Part shown: piece by piece, positions 46,042 to 55,414 of the stretch | How positions within the stretch are numbered: position 1 is the stretch's first letter | How the letters are laid out: each line of letters begins with the position of its first letter | Source: Fluviispira vulneris | GTDB taxonomy: Bacteria > Bdellovibrionota_B > Oligoflexia > Silvanigrellales > Silvanigrellaceae | Direction of reading: 5' to 3' | Length of the DNA: 64,000 nucleotides | Assembly: GCF_014281055.1 (NCBI RefSeq) | Contig: NZ_JACRSE010000001.1 | Coordinates: 372,001-436,000 of the forward strand | The notes under the pieces: model-generated | What the model was told of the DNA's origin: nothing | What the model saw: the letters and a program-made list of their open reading frames with translations, nothing else | Databases searched by the model: none | Translations under genes and position numbers: made by a program

Positions 46042-46522
46042 GTATTTAGCCTCACTTTATATCGTTATTGACCTTGATCCTGAAGTTGTACCTTCCGATC
46101 GCGATCGTCTTTTACGCTCTCTTCGTGAAAAATTAAAGCAAAAATTTACACACCGTATTACGATACGTGCAGATGAAGATGAGACATCATTAGCAATTGC
46201 TATGTTTGATGACAATTATGAAAGAATAAAGGCCCGCCTCGATGAAATACATGAAAAAGTCGATGCAGCTGGTGAAGCACGAATCCGTTTTCATCAAGGA
46301 CAAATTTTTTGCTGGTTCAATGGAAGATTTGTTGAAACAAATGAAAGTTTGGCATACAGTGAAGAAAATTTAAGCGAGTTTAATCAGAGAACAAATATTT
46401 CTAAAGCTTTTCGTGCACGCGAAAAAACAATTGTGTACACAGATAAAGATGATGATGATATGAGTTCACCTGTATCATCTAGGTTTTCAAGAAGGAATTT
46501 AAGAATTCCAACACGAAAGTGA
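46040..46522 (+). CDS. DUF503/YlxP-like protein
   Basis: A 160-residue protein whose first 95 residues (MYLASLYIVIDL, DRDRLLRSLREKLKQKF, DETSLAIAMFDDNYERIKARLDEIHEKV) follow the DUF503/YlxP ferredoxin-like pattern; the rest is a charged extension. YlxP proteins are usually encoded with ribosome maturation genes; here it precedes a processing protease by 9 bp on the same strand. An upstream start at 45896 exists but lies inside the opposite gene; 46040 matches the family start. Confidence 0.65.
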   Translation: MYLASLYIVIDLDPEVVPSDRDRLLRSLREKLKQKFTHRITIRADEDETSLAIAMFDDNYERIKARLDEIHEKVDAAGEARIRFHQGQIFCWFNGRFVETNESLAYSEENLSEFNQRTNISKAFRAREKTIVYTDKDDDDMSSPVSSRFSRRNLRIPTRK

Positions 46523-46531
46523 GTTTTCTCA

Positions 46532-48697
46532 ATGAATTCAGCAAAAAGAAAAATTTTTTATACTATATCAGCTATTGCAGCAGCTGTTTCTTTAGGTCAA
46601 TTTTTAAATATTTATCCTTTGCTTCCATCATCTCCTTCAGATGAAGTTTCTGTTAAAGAATCTAAAAAAATACCTAAAAAAAATATAGGATATTTAACAT
46701 GCTCTTCTTTATCTGAAAGAATGAAAGATTTTTTAAAAAATCATTATATTTATCGTAATTTTGACAAAGATCTTGCTACTCGAACATTTGATACTTTTTT
46801 TAAACTACTCGATCCAGGAAAATTATATTTTATTCAAGATGATATTGATGAATTTAAAAAACAAGAAAGCGAATTATTGACAAATATTTCAAGTATCGAT
46901 TGTCGCTTCATAAATGGAGAAAAAGGCGTATATGAAAGATACAAAAAGAGAATAAATGAAGCAACGATCGCCTCCAATAATATTTTAAAAGAAAAGCTAG
47001 ATTTCACTATCGATGAATATATAGAAACGGATAGAAAAAAAATCGATTGGGCCAAAAACTCTAAAGAATTAATGGATCGCTGGAAAAAAACTATAAAATT
47101 TATAATTTTAAACATGAAAGATACTGATGATGTCGAAAAAATAAGAAAAAGACTGATGCGTCGCTATGAAATGATTAAGAAAGACGTCGATAGCCGTTCA
47201 GGTGATGATATCAATTCTCTTTTTTTAAATGCGTTTGCCTTATCTCTCGATCCACATTCCAGTTATTTAACTCCTGTTGACAATGCTCAGTTTCAATTTG
47301 ATTTTAGCTTAAAACTTGTAGGCATTGGTGCAACTTTAAGAAGCATTGATGGATATACCGTAATTGATGCAATTGTACCAGGTGGAGCAGCCGCAAAAGA
47401 TGGTAGAATAAAAAAGAATGATAAAATAACAGCAGTTGATGCCGGCGATGGTGCAGGTATGCAAGATGTTATCGAAATGGATCTAAATAAAGTTGTGCAA
47501 TTGATCAGAGGTAAAGAAGGCACAATTGTCAAATTGGCAATCTTACGAAAAGAAGCTGATGGTAAAATGAATCGTATTATAATAGCTCTTAAAAGAGCTG
47601 TTGTGCAATTAAAAGATTATCAAGCGAAAAGTGATACTATAATTTTAGAAAATAAAAAAATAGGCGTTATTAATTTACCGAACTTCTATATAGATTATAA
47701 AGAATGCCAAGACTCTCCATTAACATGTCGAAGTTCTTCAAATGATATGGCAAGAGAAATTAAAAAACTAAAATCGCAAAAAGTGGATGGTATATTGATC
47801 GATCTGCGTCGTAATGGCGGTGGTGATTTATCTGAGACACAAAAAATAGTTGGCTTATTTATTAAAGATCCAGTTGTAACACAAGTTGAAGATAGAGAAA
47901 AACAAGTTCGAGCAATAGAGTCTGATAATAAAGATGCTTTATACACTGGTCCTCTTGCAATTCTCGTAAGTAAATATTCGGCCTCTGCATCAGAAATTTT
48001 ATCTGGAGCTGTTCAAGACTATGGAAGGGGACTTATTGTAGGAGATTCGAGAACTTTTGGGAAAGGCACTGTGCAAACAATTTTTGATGTTCCTGGTTCA
48101 AATGGCCGATCTTCGGACGGAGCTATTCATGTAACAATTGCTAAGTTTTTTAGACCAAGCGGTAAGAGCAATCAAGAAAAAGGAATTCTGTCTGATATCG
48201 TTATTCCTGATATAATCGATGCAACAGATATTGGCGAAAACGAATATGACTACGCCCTTCCCTACACAACTATAAAGCCTTCACGCGATTTTAAGCCCGA
48301 AAGAGATCTCAAAGAATATATTCCAAAATTACAAAAGTTAAGCTCTGATCGAATAGAAAAGTCTGCTGATTTTAAGAAAATAATTGAAGCTATAAATAAA
48401 GCACGAAATGACAAAAATACTCTTGTTTCCTTAAAAGAGTCAGAAAAATCAGAATTAAGGAAAAATTCTGCTAAAATAGCTGCAAATAAAAAAGAATCAA
48501 CTAAAGATGGTGAGAAAAAAGCCAATGAGAAATCGAATTCTTTCAAAAAAGATATAGATTTGAATCCGATAAACGAAGAAGAAGAAGAAATTGATTTTTC
48601 AGGAAAAGTTATTCGTAAAAATGATGTAGTTCTTAAAGAAGCAGTAAATATCCTCCTCGACAGCTCTAAAATTATTGATTTTAACTCAAAACAGTAA
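46532..48697 (+). CDS. C-terminal processing (tail-specific) protease, S41A
   Basis: A 721-residue envelope protease of the Prc/CtpA family. It has an N-terminal signal anchor (about 7-30), a long helical Tsp-type N domain with LYFIQDDIDEF and SLDPHSSYLTP, a PDZ domain (about 255-350), and the S41 core. The catalytic pair is Ser487 (YSASASE) and Lys511 (FGKGTVQT), 24 residues apart as in Prc. The C-terminal 120 residues are charged and repetitive. It trims C-termini of periplasmic proteins and can affect cell-wall hydrolases. Confidence 0.93.
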   Translation: MNSAKRKIFYTISAIAAAVSLGQFLNIYPLLPSSPSDEVSVKESKKIPKKNIGYLTCSSLSERMKDFLKNHYIYRNFDKDLATRTFDTFFKLLDPGKLYFIQDDIDEFKKQESELLTNISSIDCRFINGEKGVYERYKKRINEATIASNNILKEKLDFTIDEYIETDRKKIDWAKNSKELMDRWKKTIKFIILNMKDTDDVEKIRKRLMRRYEMIKKDVDSRSGDDINSLFLNAFALSLDPHSSYLTPVDNAQFQFDFSLKLVGIGATLRSIDGYTVIDAIVPGGAAAKDGRIKKNDKITAVDAGDGAGMQDVIEMDLNKVVQLIRGKEGTIVKLAILRKEADGKMNRIIIALKRAVVQLKDYQAKSDTIILENKKIGVINLPNFYIDYKECQDSPLTCRSSSNDMAREIKKLKSQKVDGILIDLRRNGGGDLSETQKIVGLFIKDPVVTQVEDREKQVRAIESDNKDALYTGPLAILVSKYSASASEILSGAVQDYGRGLIVGDSRTFGKGTVQTIFDVPGSNGRSSDGAIHVTIAKFFRPSGKSNQEKGILSDIVIPDIIDATDIGENEYDYALPYTTIKPSRDFKPERDLKEYIPKLQKLSSDRIEKSADFKKIIEAINKARNDKNTLVSLKESEKSELRKNSAKIAANKKESTKDGEKKANEKSNSFKKDIDLNPINEEEEEIDFSGKVIRKNDVVLKEAVNILLDSSKIIDFNSKQ

Positions 48698-48841
48698 TAA
48701 TTCTTTTCTCATTGGCTCAGATGAATCGGCTGCTCTCAGTAGAATTTGACTCCATTGCAAACACAAATTCATATTTTAAGAGTAAGCAAATTCATCTGTA
48801 ATTTTCAATGCTAAAGAAAAATAATACAGAAAGTTTGTTCA

Positions 48842-49870
48842 ATGAATCAAAAAATACATGATATCCTCATTCTTGGAGGAGGTCCAACAGGAATATTTGC
48901 CGCATTTTATGCTGGTATGCGTAATGCAAGTTGCAAAATAATTGATTCAATGCCAGCACTCGGTGGACGTCTCACTGCCGTATATCCTGAAAAATATATT
49001 TATGATGTTGCTGGTTTTCCAAAAATCCTTGCAAAGGATCTTGTCGATAATTTAATAGAACAAATTAAACCTTATCATACTGAAATTTGTTTAAATGAAA
49101 CTTCACAAACGTTAAATAGAAATGAAGATGGAATTTGGCAATTAACAACAAATATAGGAACTCACTTAGCAAAAACTATAATAATTGCTGCAGGTGTTGG
49201 TTCTTATAGTCCCAAAAAGCATCACGCTCTTGGGGCTGATAAATTTGAAGGAAATGGAATTGCTTACGCTGTAATTGAAAAAACTAAATTCAAAGATCGA
49301 AACGTTATCATCGCTGGAGGTGGTGATTCTGCACTCGATTGGGCCAATGAATTGGTCAATATAGCTAAGTCAGTTACTTTAGTACATCGCTCTGATAAGT
49401 TTAGAGCGCATGATGATTCTGTGAATAAGTTGCAAAAGACGAATGCTCGAGTTATTTTAAATTCTGAAATCATTGAGTTTAATGGAGAGAATAAATTAGA
49501 AAGTGTTCATATTAAAGGAATTGATCACGATTTAGATGAAATAATTTCTGTGGATGATGCCCTTATTATGTTTGGTTTTAATAGTTCTTTAGGAAAAATA
49601 AAGGAATGGGGACTCGAACTTTCTGGCAATGGTATCTGCGTTAATGAAAGAATGGAAACAAACTTGCCTGGGGTCTTTGCGGCTGGAGATATTGCAAAGC
49701 ATTCAGCTAAACTCGATCTTATTGCCACTGGCTTCTCTGAAGCTGCTATTGCGGTTGCATTTGCTAAAGTCTTCATTAATCCAAAAGAAAAAGCACAACC
49801 AATGCATTCTACGACTCTCATGGAAATTAAGGAAAAAAAAGAAAAGCGTTTGAGTAAAAATACAAATTGA
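48842..49870 (+). CDS. ferredoxin-NADP reductase, thioredoxin-reductase-like type
   Basis: A 342-residue flavoprotein with FAD motif LILGGGPTGIFAAFYAG (11-27), NADPH motif IIAGGGDSALDWANEL, and the C-terminal FAD site PGVFAAGDIAKH. No CxxC redox pair is present in the middle, so it is not thioredoxin reductase; this is the YumC-type ferredoxin/flavodoxin reductase. It supplies electrons to or from ferredoxin. sodC follows 18 bp later and may be cotranscribed. Confidence 0.92.
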   Translation: MNQKIHDILILGGGPTGIFAAFYAGMRNASCKIIDSMPALGGRLTAVYPEKYIYDVAGFPKILAKDLVDNLIEQIKPYHTEICLNETSQTLNRNEDGIWQLTTNIGTHLAKTIIIAAGVGSYSPKKHHALGADKFEGNGIAYAVIEKTKFKDRNVIIAGGGDSALDWANELVNIAKSVTLVHRSDKFRAHDDSVNKLQKTNARVILNSEIIEFNGENKLESVHIKGIDHDLDEIISVDDALIMFGFNSSLGKIKEWGLELSGNGICVNERMETNLPGVFAAGDIAKHSAKLDLIATGFSEAAIAVAFAKVFINPKEKAQPMHSTTLMEIKEKKEKRLSKNTN

Positions 49871-49888
49871 GTTTTTTAGGAGAAAGCC

Positions 49889-50446
49889 ATGCAAAGAATT
49901 GCTTCATTCGTATTCATTTTTGCAACAATTGTTCCTATTATTGGTTGCCAATCAACTTCTCAAAATACACTTGAAAAGAAAGTTGAGGTAAAACTTGAAG
50001 CCAAAAACAATTCAAATGCTTCCGGACTTGTGATGATCTCTGAATATGCGAATGGGGAAATTCAAATTACGGGTAAAATTTCTGGTCTCTCCTCAAACTC
50101 ACTGCATGGTTTTCATTTTCATGAGAATGGAGACTGCTCAGACAATGAGGCTTTAAAGGCAGGAGCTCATTTTAATCCAGATAAAAATCATATTCATGGA
50201 AAATCTATTGCAAATACTGAATATGGCAAACAGCATGCTGGTGATCTAGGCAATATTCTTGCAGATAAGAATGGTGAAGCCAAAATTGACATTCTGATAA
50301 AAGCCCCTGCTCTTACCTTAAATGATGAAAATAAATATTCACTCTTAAATCGATCTTTAGTTGTACATGAAAATAAGGATGATGAAAAATCAGCTCCAGC
50401 TGGTAATGCAGGTAAAAGAATTCTTTGTGGTGTTATTAAAAGTTAA
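49889..50446 (+). CDS. sodC: Cu,Zn superoxide dismutase (lipoprotein)
   Basis: A 185-residue periplasmic enzyme dismuting superoxide. The lipobox IIGC (Cys20) marks a lipoprotein. Copper/zinc ligands are visible in HGFHFHENGDC, AGAHFNPDKNHIHG, HAGDLGNI and RSLVVHE, and the active-site Arg in AGNAGKRILCGV. The two Cys that make the intrasubunit disulfide are in GDC and LCG. An AGGAG site precedes the ATG. Close spacing after the ferredoxin reductase suggests a redox-stress unit. Confidence 0.95.
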   Translation: MQRIASFVFIFATIVPIIGCQSTSQNTLEKKVEVKLEAKNNSNASGLVMISEYANGEIQITGKISGLSSNSLHGFHFHENGDCSDNEALKAGAHFNPDKNHIHGKSIANTEYGKQHAGDLGNILADKNGEAKIDILIKAPALTLNDENKYSLLNRSLVVHENKDDEKSAPAGNAGKRILCGVIKS

Positions 50447-50522
50447 TCTTATGTCATTTTTATCTGACAAAAATTATAAAATAAACTATCATAGATTTTA
50501 AAATAATATGATAGGATATAAA

Positions 50523-52556
50523 ATGTTGAATATCCCTGAAAAAAAAGAGCTTCATAATTTTTCATACTTAAATAAAACGCAGATTGATTTGGATTTAAAT
50601 CGAGAATGGCTTATAACAAATGGCTTAGGTAGCTACGCTTCTGGCACACTTTCTGGCACCTTAACTAGACGTTACCATGGACTTTTTGTAGTTGCGCAAA
50701 CTCCTCCTTTGGGTCGAATTCTATTTGTCAGTAAAATAGAAGAAGAAATTATTTTTTCAAATAAAAAATTTTTATTAAGTTCAAACAAATGGGGTGGCAG
50801 TGAAAATATTTTTCCAAATGGTTATCTGCATATTAATAGTTTTTATTTAGATGAAGACATTCCTACTTGGCTTTATCAATGCGAAGATGTTCTTTTAGAA
50901 AAGAAAATTTTTTTCGAACATGAAAAAAACTCGATCTATATCACTTATAAGATACTAAGTGACAACACCCCCAATGATTTAAAAATTATTTGTAAAGTAT
51001 TTGTTAATAATCGTGATTTTCATGGATTAAATCGCGAGATAAATGTTTTCTCAAAGATTGAAGATAAAAGTATACGATTTTTAAATAAAAATGGTAATCT
51101 TTTATTTTCGGCTTATACAAATTTTAGCAATTCTTCTGTTGATGATACTATATATTATAATTATTTACTCGAAGAAGAAAGACAAAGAGGATTTTCGTTT
51201 GTAGAAAATCATAAATGTGCCGCCATTTTTTCTGAAAACATATCTAAATTTAATGATAATTTACAGATTATCATTAGCACAGAAAAAGATGTAGATAAAA
51301 ACTGGAAAAATGTTCTACAAAAATTAAGGAATAAAAATAGAGAAAATTTATTTAAATTTTCTCAAAATAATTATACACCACATTGGATTAGGCAAATTCA
51401 TTATGCAGCTCATCATTTTATCGTAAGACGAGAAAGTAAAACTGATAAAAATGCAAAAAGTATTCTTGCAGGTTATCACTGGTTTGGTGACTGGGGGAGA
51501 GATACATTTATCAGCTTAAACGGCATTTGCTGCGCAACAGGCCAGTATTCGACTGCAAAATCAATATTGGAAAATTATGCTAAATATATAGATGCTGGAA
51601 TGATTCCAAATCGATTTCCAGATTATGGTGAAAATCCTGATTATAATACAGCAGATGCTTCTCTTTGGTACATTGAAGCTGTTGCAAACTACTTAAAACA
51701 CACTCAAGATTTGGATTTTTTAAAGAGTATTTTTTCGACACTTGAAGAAATAATTGAATCCTATTTTTATGGCACTCGCTATAATATTAAATGCGATTTA
51801 AAAGATGGTCTTATCTATGCTGGAGAAGAAAATTTACAATTGACGTGGATGGATGCAAAAGCAGATGGAATTGTTTTTACCCCCAGAATTGGTAAACCAA
51901 TTGAAATAAATGCACTCTGGTACAATGCTTTAAAAAATATGAATCAATACGCTTTACTTCTCTGTAAAGAGAATAATTTTTATTCTGAATTAATTAGGCA
52001 AGTTGAAAATAATTTTAATAAATATTGGAATGAAGACTTTCAATACTGCTTCGACGTAATTGATGGCCCCAATGGAAATGATATAAGTCTCAGACCAAAT
52101 CAATTGATTGCTTTATCACTCAAATATTGTCCTCTAGAATATAAGCAAAAAAAATGTATTATTGATATTTGTGGAAAAGAATTAGTTACTTATTTTGGAG
52201 TACGTAGCTTAGCAAAAAGTTCAAATCAATATAAAGGCCGCTGCTATGGTAATTACTTTGCTCGCGATTCGGCATATCATCAAGGAACTGCTTGGAGTTG
52301 GTTGTTAGGAGTTTATGCAATTGCTTATTTCAAGCAAACCCAAAATGCATCGGTTGCTATTAGCTTTTTAGAGCCCCTAGGAAAGCATATAAATGAATAT
52401 GGAATCGGCTTTATCAGCGAAATTTTTGATGGTGATGCACCCTTCATAGCAAGAGGATGTATTGCGCAAGCATGGAGTATTGCTGAGACTTTGAGAGCGT
52501 GGAAATTTCTCTCATCTAAATTAGATCCGCTTAAATTAGAAAATCCTCTTATATAA
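50523..52556 (+). CDS. glycogen debranching enzyme (GDE_C, amylo-alpha-1,6-glucosidase-like)
   Basis: A 677-residue cytosolic enzyme of the prokaryotic GDE type. The N-terminal domain has EWLITNGLGSYASGT and TRRYHGLFV; the C-terminal (alpha/alpha)6 domain has WFGDWGRDTFISL, PNRFPDYGENPDYNTADASL, LTWMDAK (catalytic Asp) and HQGTAWSWLLG. It removes alpha-1,6 branches from glycogen. ATG 50523 is preferred to 50508 because AGGA lies before it. No other glycogen genes are adjacent. Confidence 0.92.
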   Translation: MLNIPEKKELHNFSYLNKTQIDLDLNREWLITNGLGSYASGTLSGTLTRRYHGLFVVAQTPPLGRILFVSKIEEEIIFSNKKFLLSSNKWGGSENIFPNGYLHINSFYLDEDIPTWLYQCEDVLLEKKIFFEHEKNSIYITYKILSDNTPNDLKIICKVFVNNRDFHGLNREINVFSKIEDKSIRFLNKNGNLLFSAYTNFSNSSVDDTIYYNYLLEEERQRGFSFVENHKCAAIFSENISKFNDNLQIIISTEKDVDKNWKNVLQKLRNKNRENLFKFSQNNYTPHWIRQIHYAAHHFIVRRESKTDKNAKSILAGYHWFGDWGRDTFISLNGICCATGQYSTAKSILENYAKYIDAGMIPNRFPDYGENPDYNTADASLWYIEAVANYLKHTQDLDFLKSIFSTLEEIIESYFYGTRYNIKCDLKDGLIYAGEENLQLTWMDAKADGIVFTPRIGKPIEINALWYNALKNMNQYALLLCKENNFYSELIRQVENNFNKYWNEDFQYCFDVIDGPNGNDISLRPNQLIALSLKYCPLEYKQKKCIIDICGKELVTYFGVRSLAKSSNQYKGRCYGNYFARDSAYHQGTAWSWLLGVYAIAYFKQTQNASVAISFLEPLGKHINEYGIGFISEIFDGDAPFIARGCIAQAWSIAETLRAWKFLSSKLDPLKLENPLI

Positions 52557-52763
52557 AAAAACAGATAACTCTGCCTAAAAGGCTAATAATTTCTTACTAA
52601 AAACACTCAGAACTTTTATGCTGTTTTTTTAAAATCCAAATTGTTTATCTTTTTGACGATAAATAAAAAATGCATAAAATAACTTTTCTTTTCAAAAAAA
52701 ATAAATTCTTGATAATGTATTTTTTTTTAGATAATATAGCTCAAAAGTCTAAAGGATAAATTT

Positions 52764-53417
52764 ATGAAAAATTTAATGCCTGGATTAAGAAAATTCACTG
52801 AAAATATTTTTCCAGAACAAAAAGATCTCTTTGAAACTTTATCGCAAGGTCAAAAACCTCATACTCTCCTGATTACTTGTTCTGATTCAAGAATTGATCC
52901 CAATTTATTAACACAAACACAACCTGGGGAACTGTTTGTCATCCGCAATGCAGGAAATATCATTCCTCCATTTGGAGCATCTGGTGGAGGAGAGGAAGCT
53001 TCTATAGAGTTTGCAATCGATGGTTTAAAAATAAGTAATATTGTAATATGTGGTCACTCGCACTGTGGTGCGATGGCAGCACTTATGGACAAAGTTGATT
53101 TAGAAACACTTCCTTCTGTAAAACACTGGCTAAGACATGCTCAAACCACTAAAAAAAGAATTTTAGCTTGCAGCAAAAATAATGAAATTAATTTAATGAA
53201 TGTCATAGAAGAAAATATATTAACTCAGACGGACAATTTGAAAACGCATCCTTCAGTTTCTTGTGCTCTGAGACAAAATAAAATTAGACTTTATGGATGG
53301 GTTTATCAATTTGAAACCGGTGAAGTAAATATTTATGATCACAAACAAAAGTGCTTTGTAAAATCTGTTGCTGTAAAGGAAGAGGTTCTCAATGAACCAA
53401 GTAGATTTGAATTATGA
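52764..53417 (+). CDS. beta-class carbonic anhydrase (bestrophin-linked)
   Basis: A 217-residue enzyme with CSDSRIDP (zinc Cys and Asp/Arg) near 38-45 and CGHSHCGAM (His, Cys ligands) near 98-106. AAAGGA precedes the ATG. The gene overlaps the following bestrophin gene by 26 bp, so the two are translated together. It is only moderately like the paralogue at 9.1 kb, which has no transporter partner. Probable role: convert bicarbonate delivered by, or leaving through, the channel. Confidence 0.93.
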   Translation: MKNLMPGLRKFTENIFPEQKDLFETLSQGQKPHTLLITCSDSRIDPNLLTQTQPGELFVIRNAGNIIPPFGASGGGEEASIEFAIDGLKISNIVICGHSHCGAMAALMDKVDLETLPSVKHWLRHAQTTKKRILACSKNNEINLMNVIEENILTQTDNLKTHPSVSCALRQNKIRLYGWVYQFETGEVNIYDHKQKCFVKSVAVKEEVLNEPSRFEL

Positions 53418-54303
53418 AAAGTATAACTTTATAAATCAACACGAAAAAAAATCTTTTTTTAAAACAGCTTTAACATGGAATGGCTCCGTTACTCCTGTTG
53501 TAATTCATAGAGTCGCTTTATTAATGCTTTATGCATATATAGCAAGTTCTGTAGAAAAGTTGTTTCCAATTTCTACATTTCCTATTAGCCCTTTTCAATA
53601 CACCGGTTTTGCATTAGGTGTTTTGCTTGTTTTAAGAATAAATGCAGGTCTTGATCGTTGGTGGGAAGCGAGAAAACTTTGGGGAAATATTGTTAATCAA
53701 TCAAGAAATTTAGCCATAATAATAAAAGTTCATTGTAAAAATGAGGAAGATAAAAAGATAATTTTAAATTATATTGCAGCTTGGCCCTATGTTATTATGA
53801 ACAGTTTAAGAAATGATTTGAGTACAACAAAAATCAATAAATTCTTAACTCAAGAAGATTTATTACAAATAAGTCAACATCCTCACAGACCTTCATTTAT
53901 TGCTTTTAAATTAGATGAATTCTTTCAAAAAACACTAAGTCATGAAATTAACTCATATATACATCATCTTTTGCAAAATGAGCGATTATTATTACTTAAT
54001 TCAGTTGGTGCATGTGAACGGATTGCATCCACTCCCATCCCATTTGTTTTAGCTATTAAGATTAGAAGATTTATATTAATGTTTATTCTTTTACTCCCCT
54101 TTTGCATGAACGATAAAACAAATATGTATTCAGCAATTATTGTAGGTCTAGTATCATATCCATTATTATCGCTTGATGAAATAGGTGTTCATTTGCAAAA
54201 CCCATTTTCATTGAAAAGTTTAAGTTGTTTACCTTTAGAAACTATTTGTGACAAGATTTATTTAAATATTTCTGAAATCGAATATGTAGAAAATCAATTT
54301 TAA
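53392..54303 (+). CDS. bestrophin-family (UPF0187) ion channel
   Basis: A 303-residue membrane protein with the bestrophin pattern TALTWNGSVTPVVIHRV, FALGVLLVLRINAGLDRWWEAR, and IPFVLAIKIRRFILMFILLLPF, plus a C-terminal GLVSYPLLSLDEIGVHLQNPF. Bestrophins are pentameric anion channels, and several conduct bicarbonate. Start ATG 53392 lies inside the carbonic anhydrase gene, with AGAGG upstream. The overlap with a carbonic anhydrase argues for bicarbonate as the physiological ion. Confidence 0.92.
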   Translation: MNQVDLNYEKYNFINQHEKKSFFKTALTWNGSVTPVVIHRVALLMLYAYIASSVEKLFPISTFPISPFQYTGFALGVLLVLRINAGLDRWWEARKLWGNIVNQSRNLAIIIKVHCKNEEDKKIILNYIAAWPYVIMNSLRNDLSTTKINKFLTQEDLLQISQHPHRPSFIAFKLDEFFQKTLSHEINSYIHHLLQNERLLLLNSVGACERIASTPIPFVLAIKIRRFILMFILLLPFCMNDKTNMYSAIIVGLVSYPLLSLDEIGVHLQNPFSLKSLSCLPLETICDKIYLNISEIEYVENQF

Positions 54304-54401
54304 AGATAGTATCTTTCTTATCTTTTCTAAAAGAAATAACCACTTATATTCTTGCACAAAGGAAAAAGACCATACGTTGAAATTGAAAAATTATTATCGA
54401 T

Positions 54402-55223
54402 CTATTTATTTATATTGCTTTCGTACTTTTTAAATTTACTGACATTATTTATATAATATTTATACAACTCATCGAATTTATTCTTACTTTCATTTGTATT
54501 ACTGAGTCTATCAAACTCATCAATAAAATCTTTTGCGTAAGGTAAGTTTTTTCTTATATGCAAGAAATATTCATATTTTTGTACAATAAATGATGCATCT
54601 ATGAATCCAATATCTGCTCTTTTTTTCTGAGAGACAAGCATATCAATTATGGATCGATCTGCTAAGATTACATCACCTCTTCCATTTAATAATTTTTTAA
54701 AACATGCTTCAATACTTGCTGAGAAATCAATATCAAATCCATCCTTCTTTGGATAATAGAGATCTGATAAACTATTCCCAATGTAATCATTTATTGTAAA
54801 TTTTTTTAAATCATTCTTCGATTTAATTTGCTTAATCAGATTTTTATTTTTGTTATTTTTTGAATAGACTAATAGAAGGCGGTCAGTGAAAATAGGATTT
54901 TTATTATGATAAAGAAACAAATTGCGTTTTTCGTTCACTAATGTAATATGTCCATCATATTGATTTTTTCTGACAAAATCTTGCGCTCTTTCCCATGGAA
55001 AACTATATGAAGTGACATTATATTTATTTGAATTATGAAACACATATTCCAAATAATCTACAAAAATTCCCTTAGTTATATTTTCATCCGAGAAAGAAAA
55101 TGGGTAGAAATTATCAAAATAAGCCATTTTAACATTGACTTTAGACATTGAAATGCAATTAAAATTTATAAAAAAAAGTATTATGAAAATAATATTTTTC
55201 GTTTGTCTCATATTTTTCACCAT
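54402..55223 (-). CDS. periplasmic solute-binding protein, family 3-like
   Basis: A 273-residue exported protein with signal peptide (core IIFIILFFINF), MAYFDNFYPFSFSDENITK, the FPWERAQDFVRKNQYDGHI segment and GNSLSDLY at the lobe-2 start. The alternative ATG at 55211 has a better GGTG site and would remove four residues. It has no ABC partners. Closest in motif layout to the protein at 44.4 kb. Confidence 0.72.
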   Translation of the reverse strand: MVKNMRQTKNIIFIILFFINFNCISMSKVNVKMAYFDNFYPFSFSDENITKGIFVDYLEYVFHNSNKYNVTSYSFPWERAQDFVRKNQYDGHITLVNEKRNLFLYHNKNPIFTDRLLLVYSKNNKNKNLIKQIKSKNDLKKFTINDYIGNSLSDLYYPKKDGFDIDFSASIEACFKKLLNGRGDVILADRSIIDMLVSQKKRADIGFIDASFIVQKYEYFLHIRKNLPYAKDFIDEFDRLSNTNESKNKFDELYKYYINNVSKFKKYESNINK

Positions 55224-55414
55224 ATCTTCTGAAGGGTCATATTTTAATTCGAACTTACCATTTACTATAATTGTACCTATTTTTATTTAAAATACTATAT
55301 GTATAAATCGAGATAATATCATGCGTGCATTATATGAAAAAACATTTTCTTAGAGTGTACTTTTGGGAATTTTCACAGATTTTAATTTGATCCAAACAAA
55401 ATAGCGGCTCTGTC

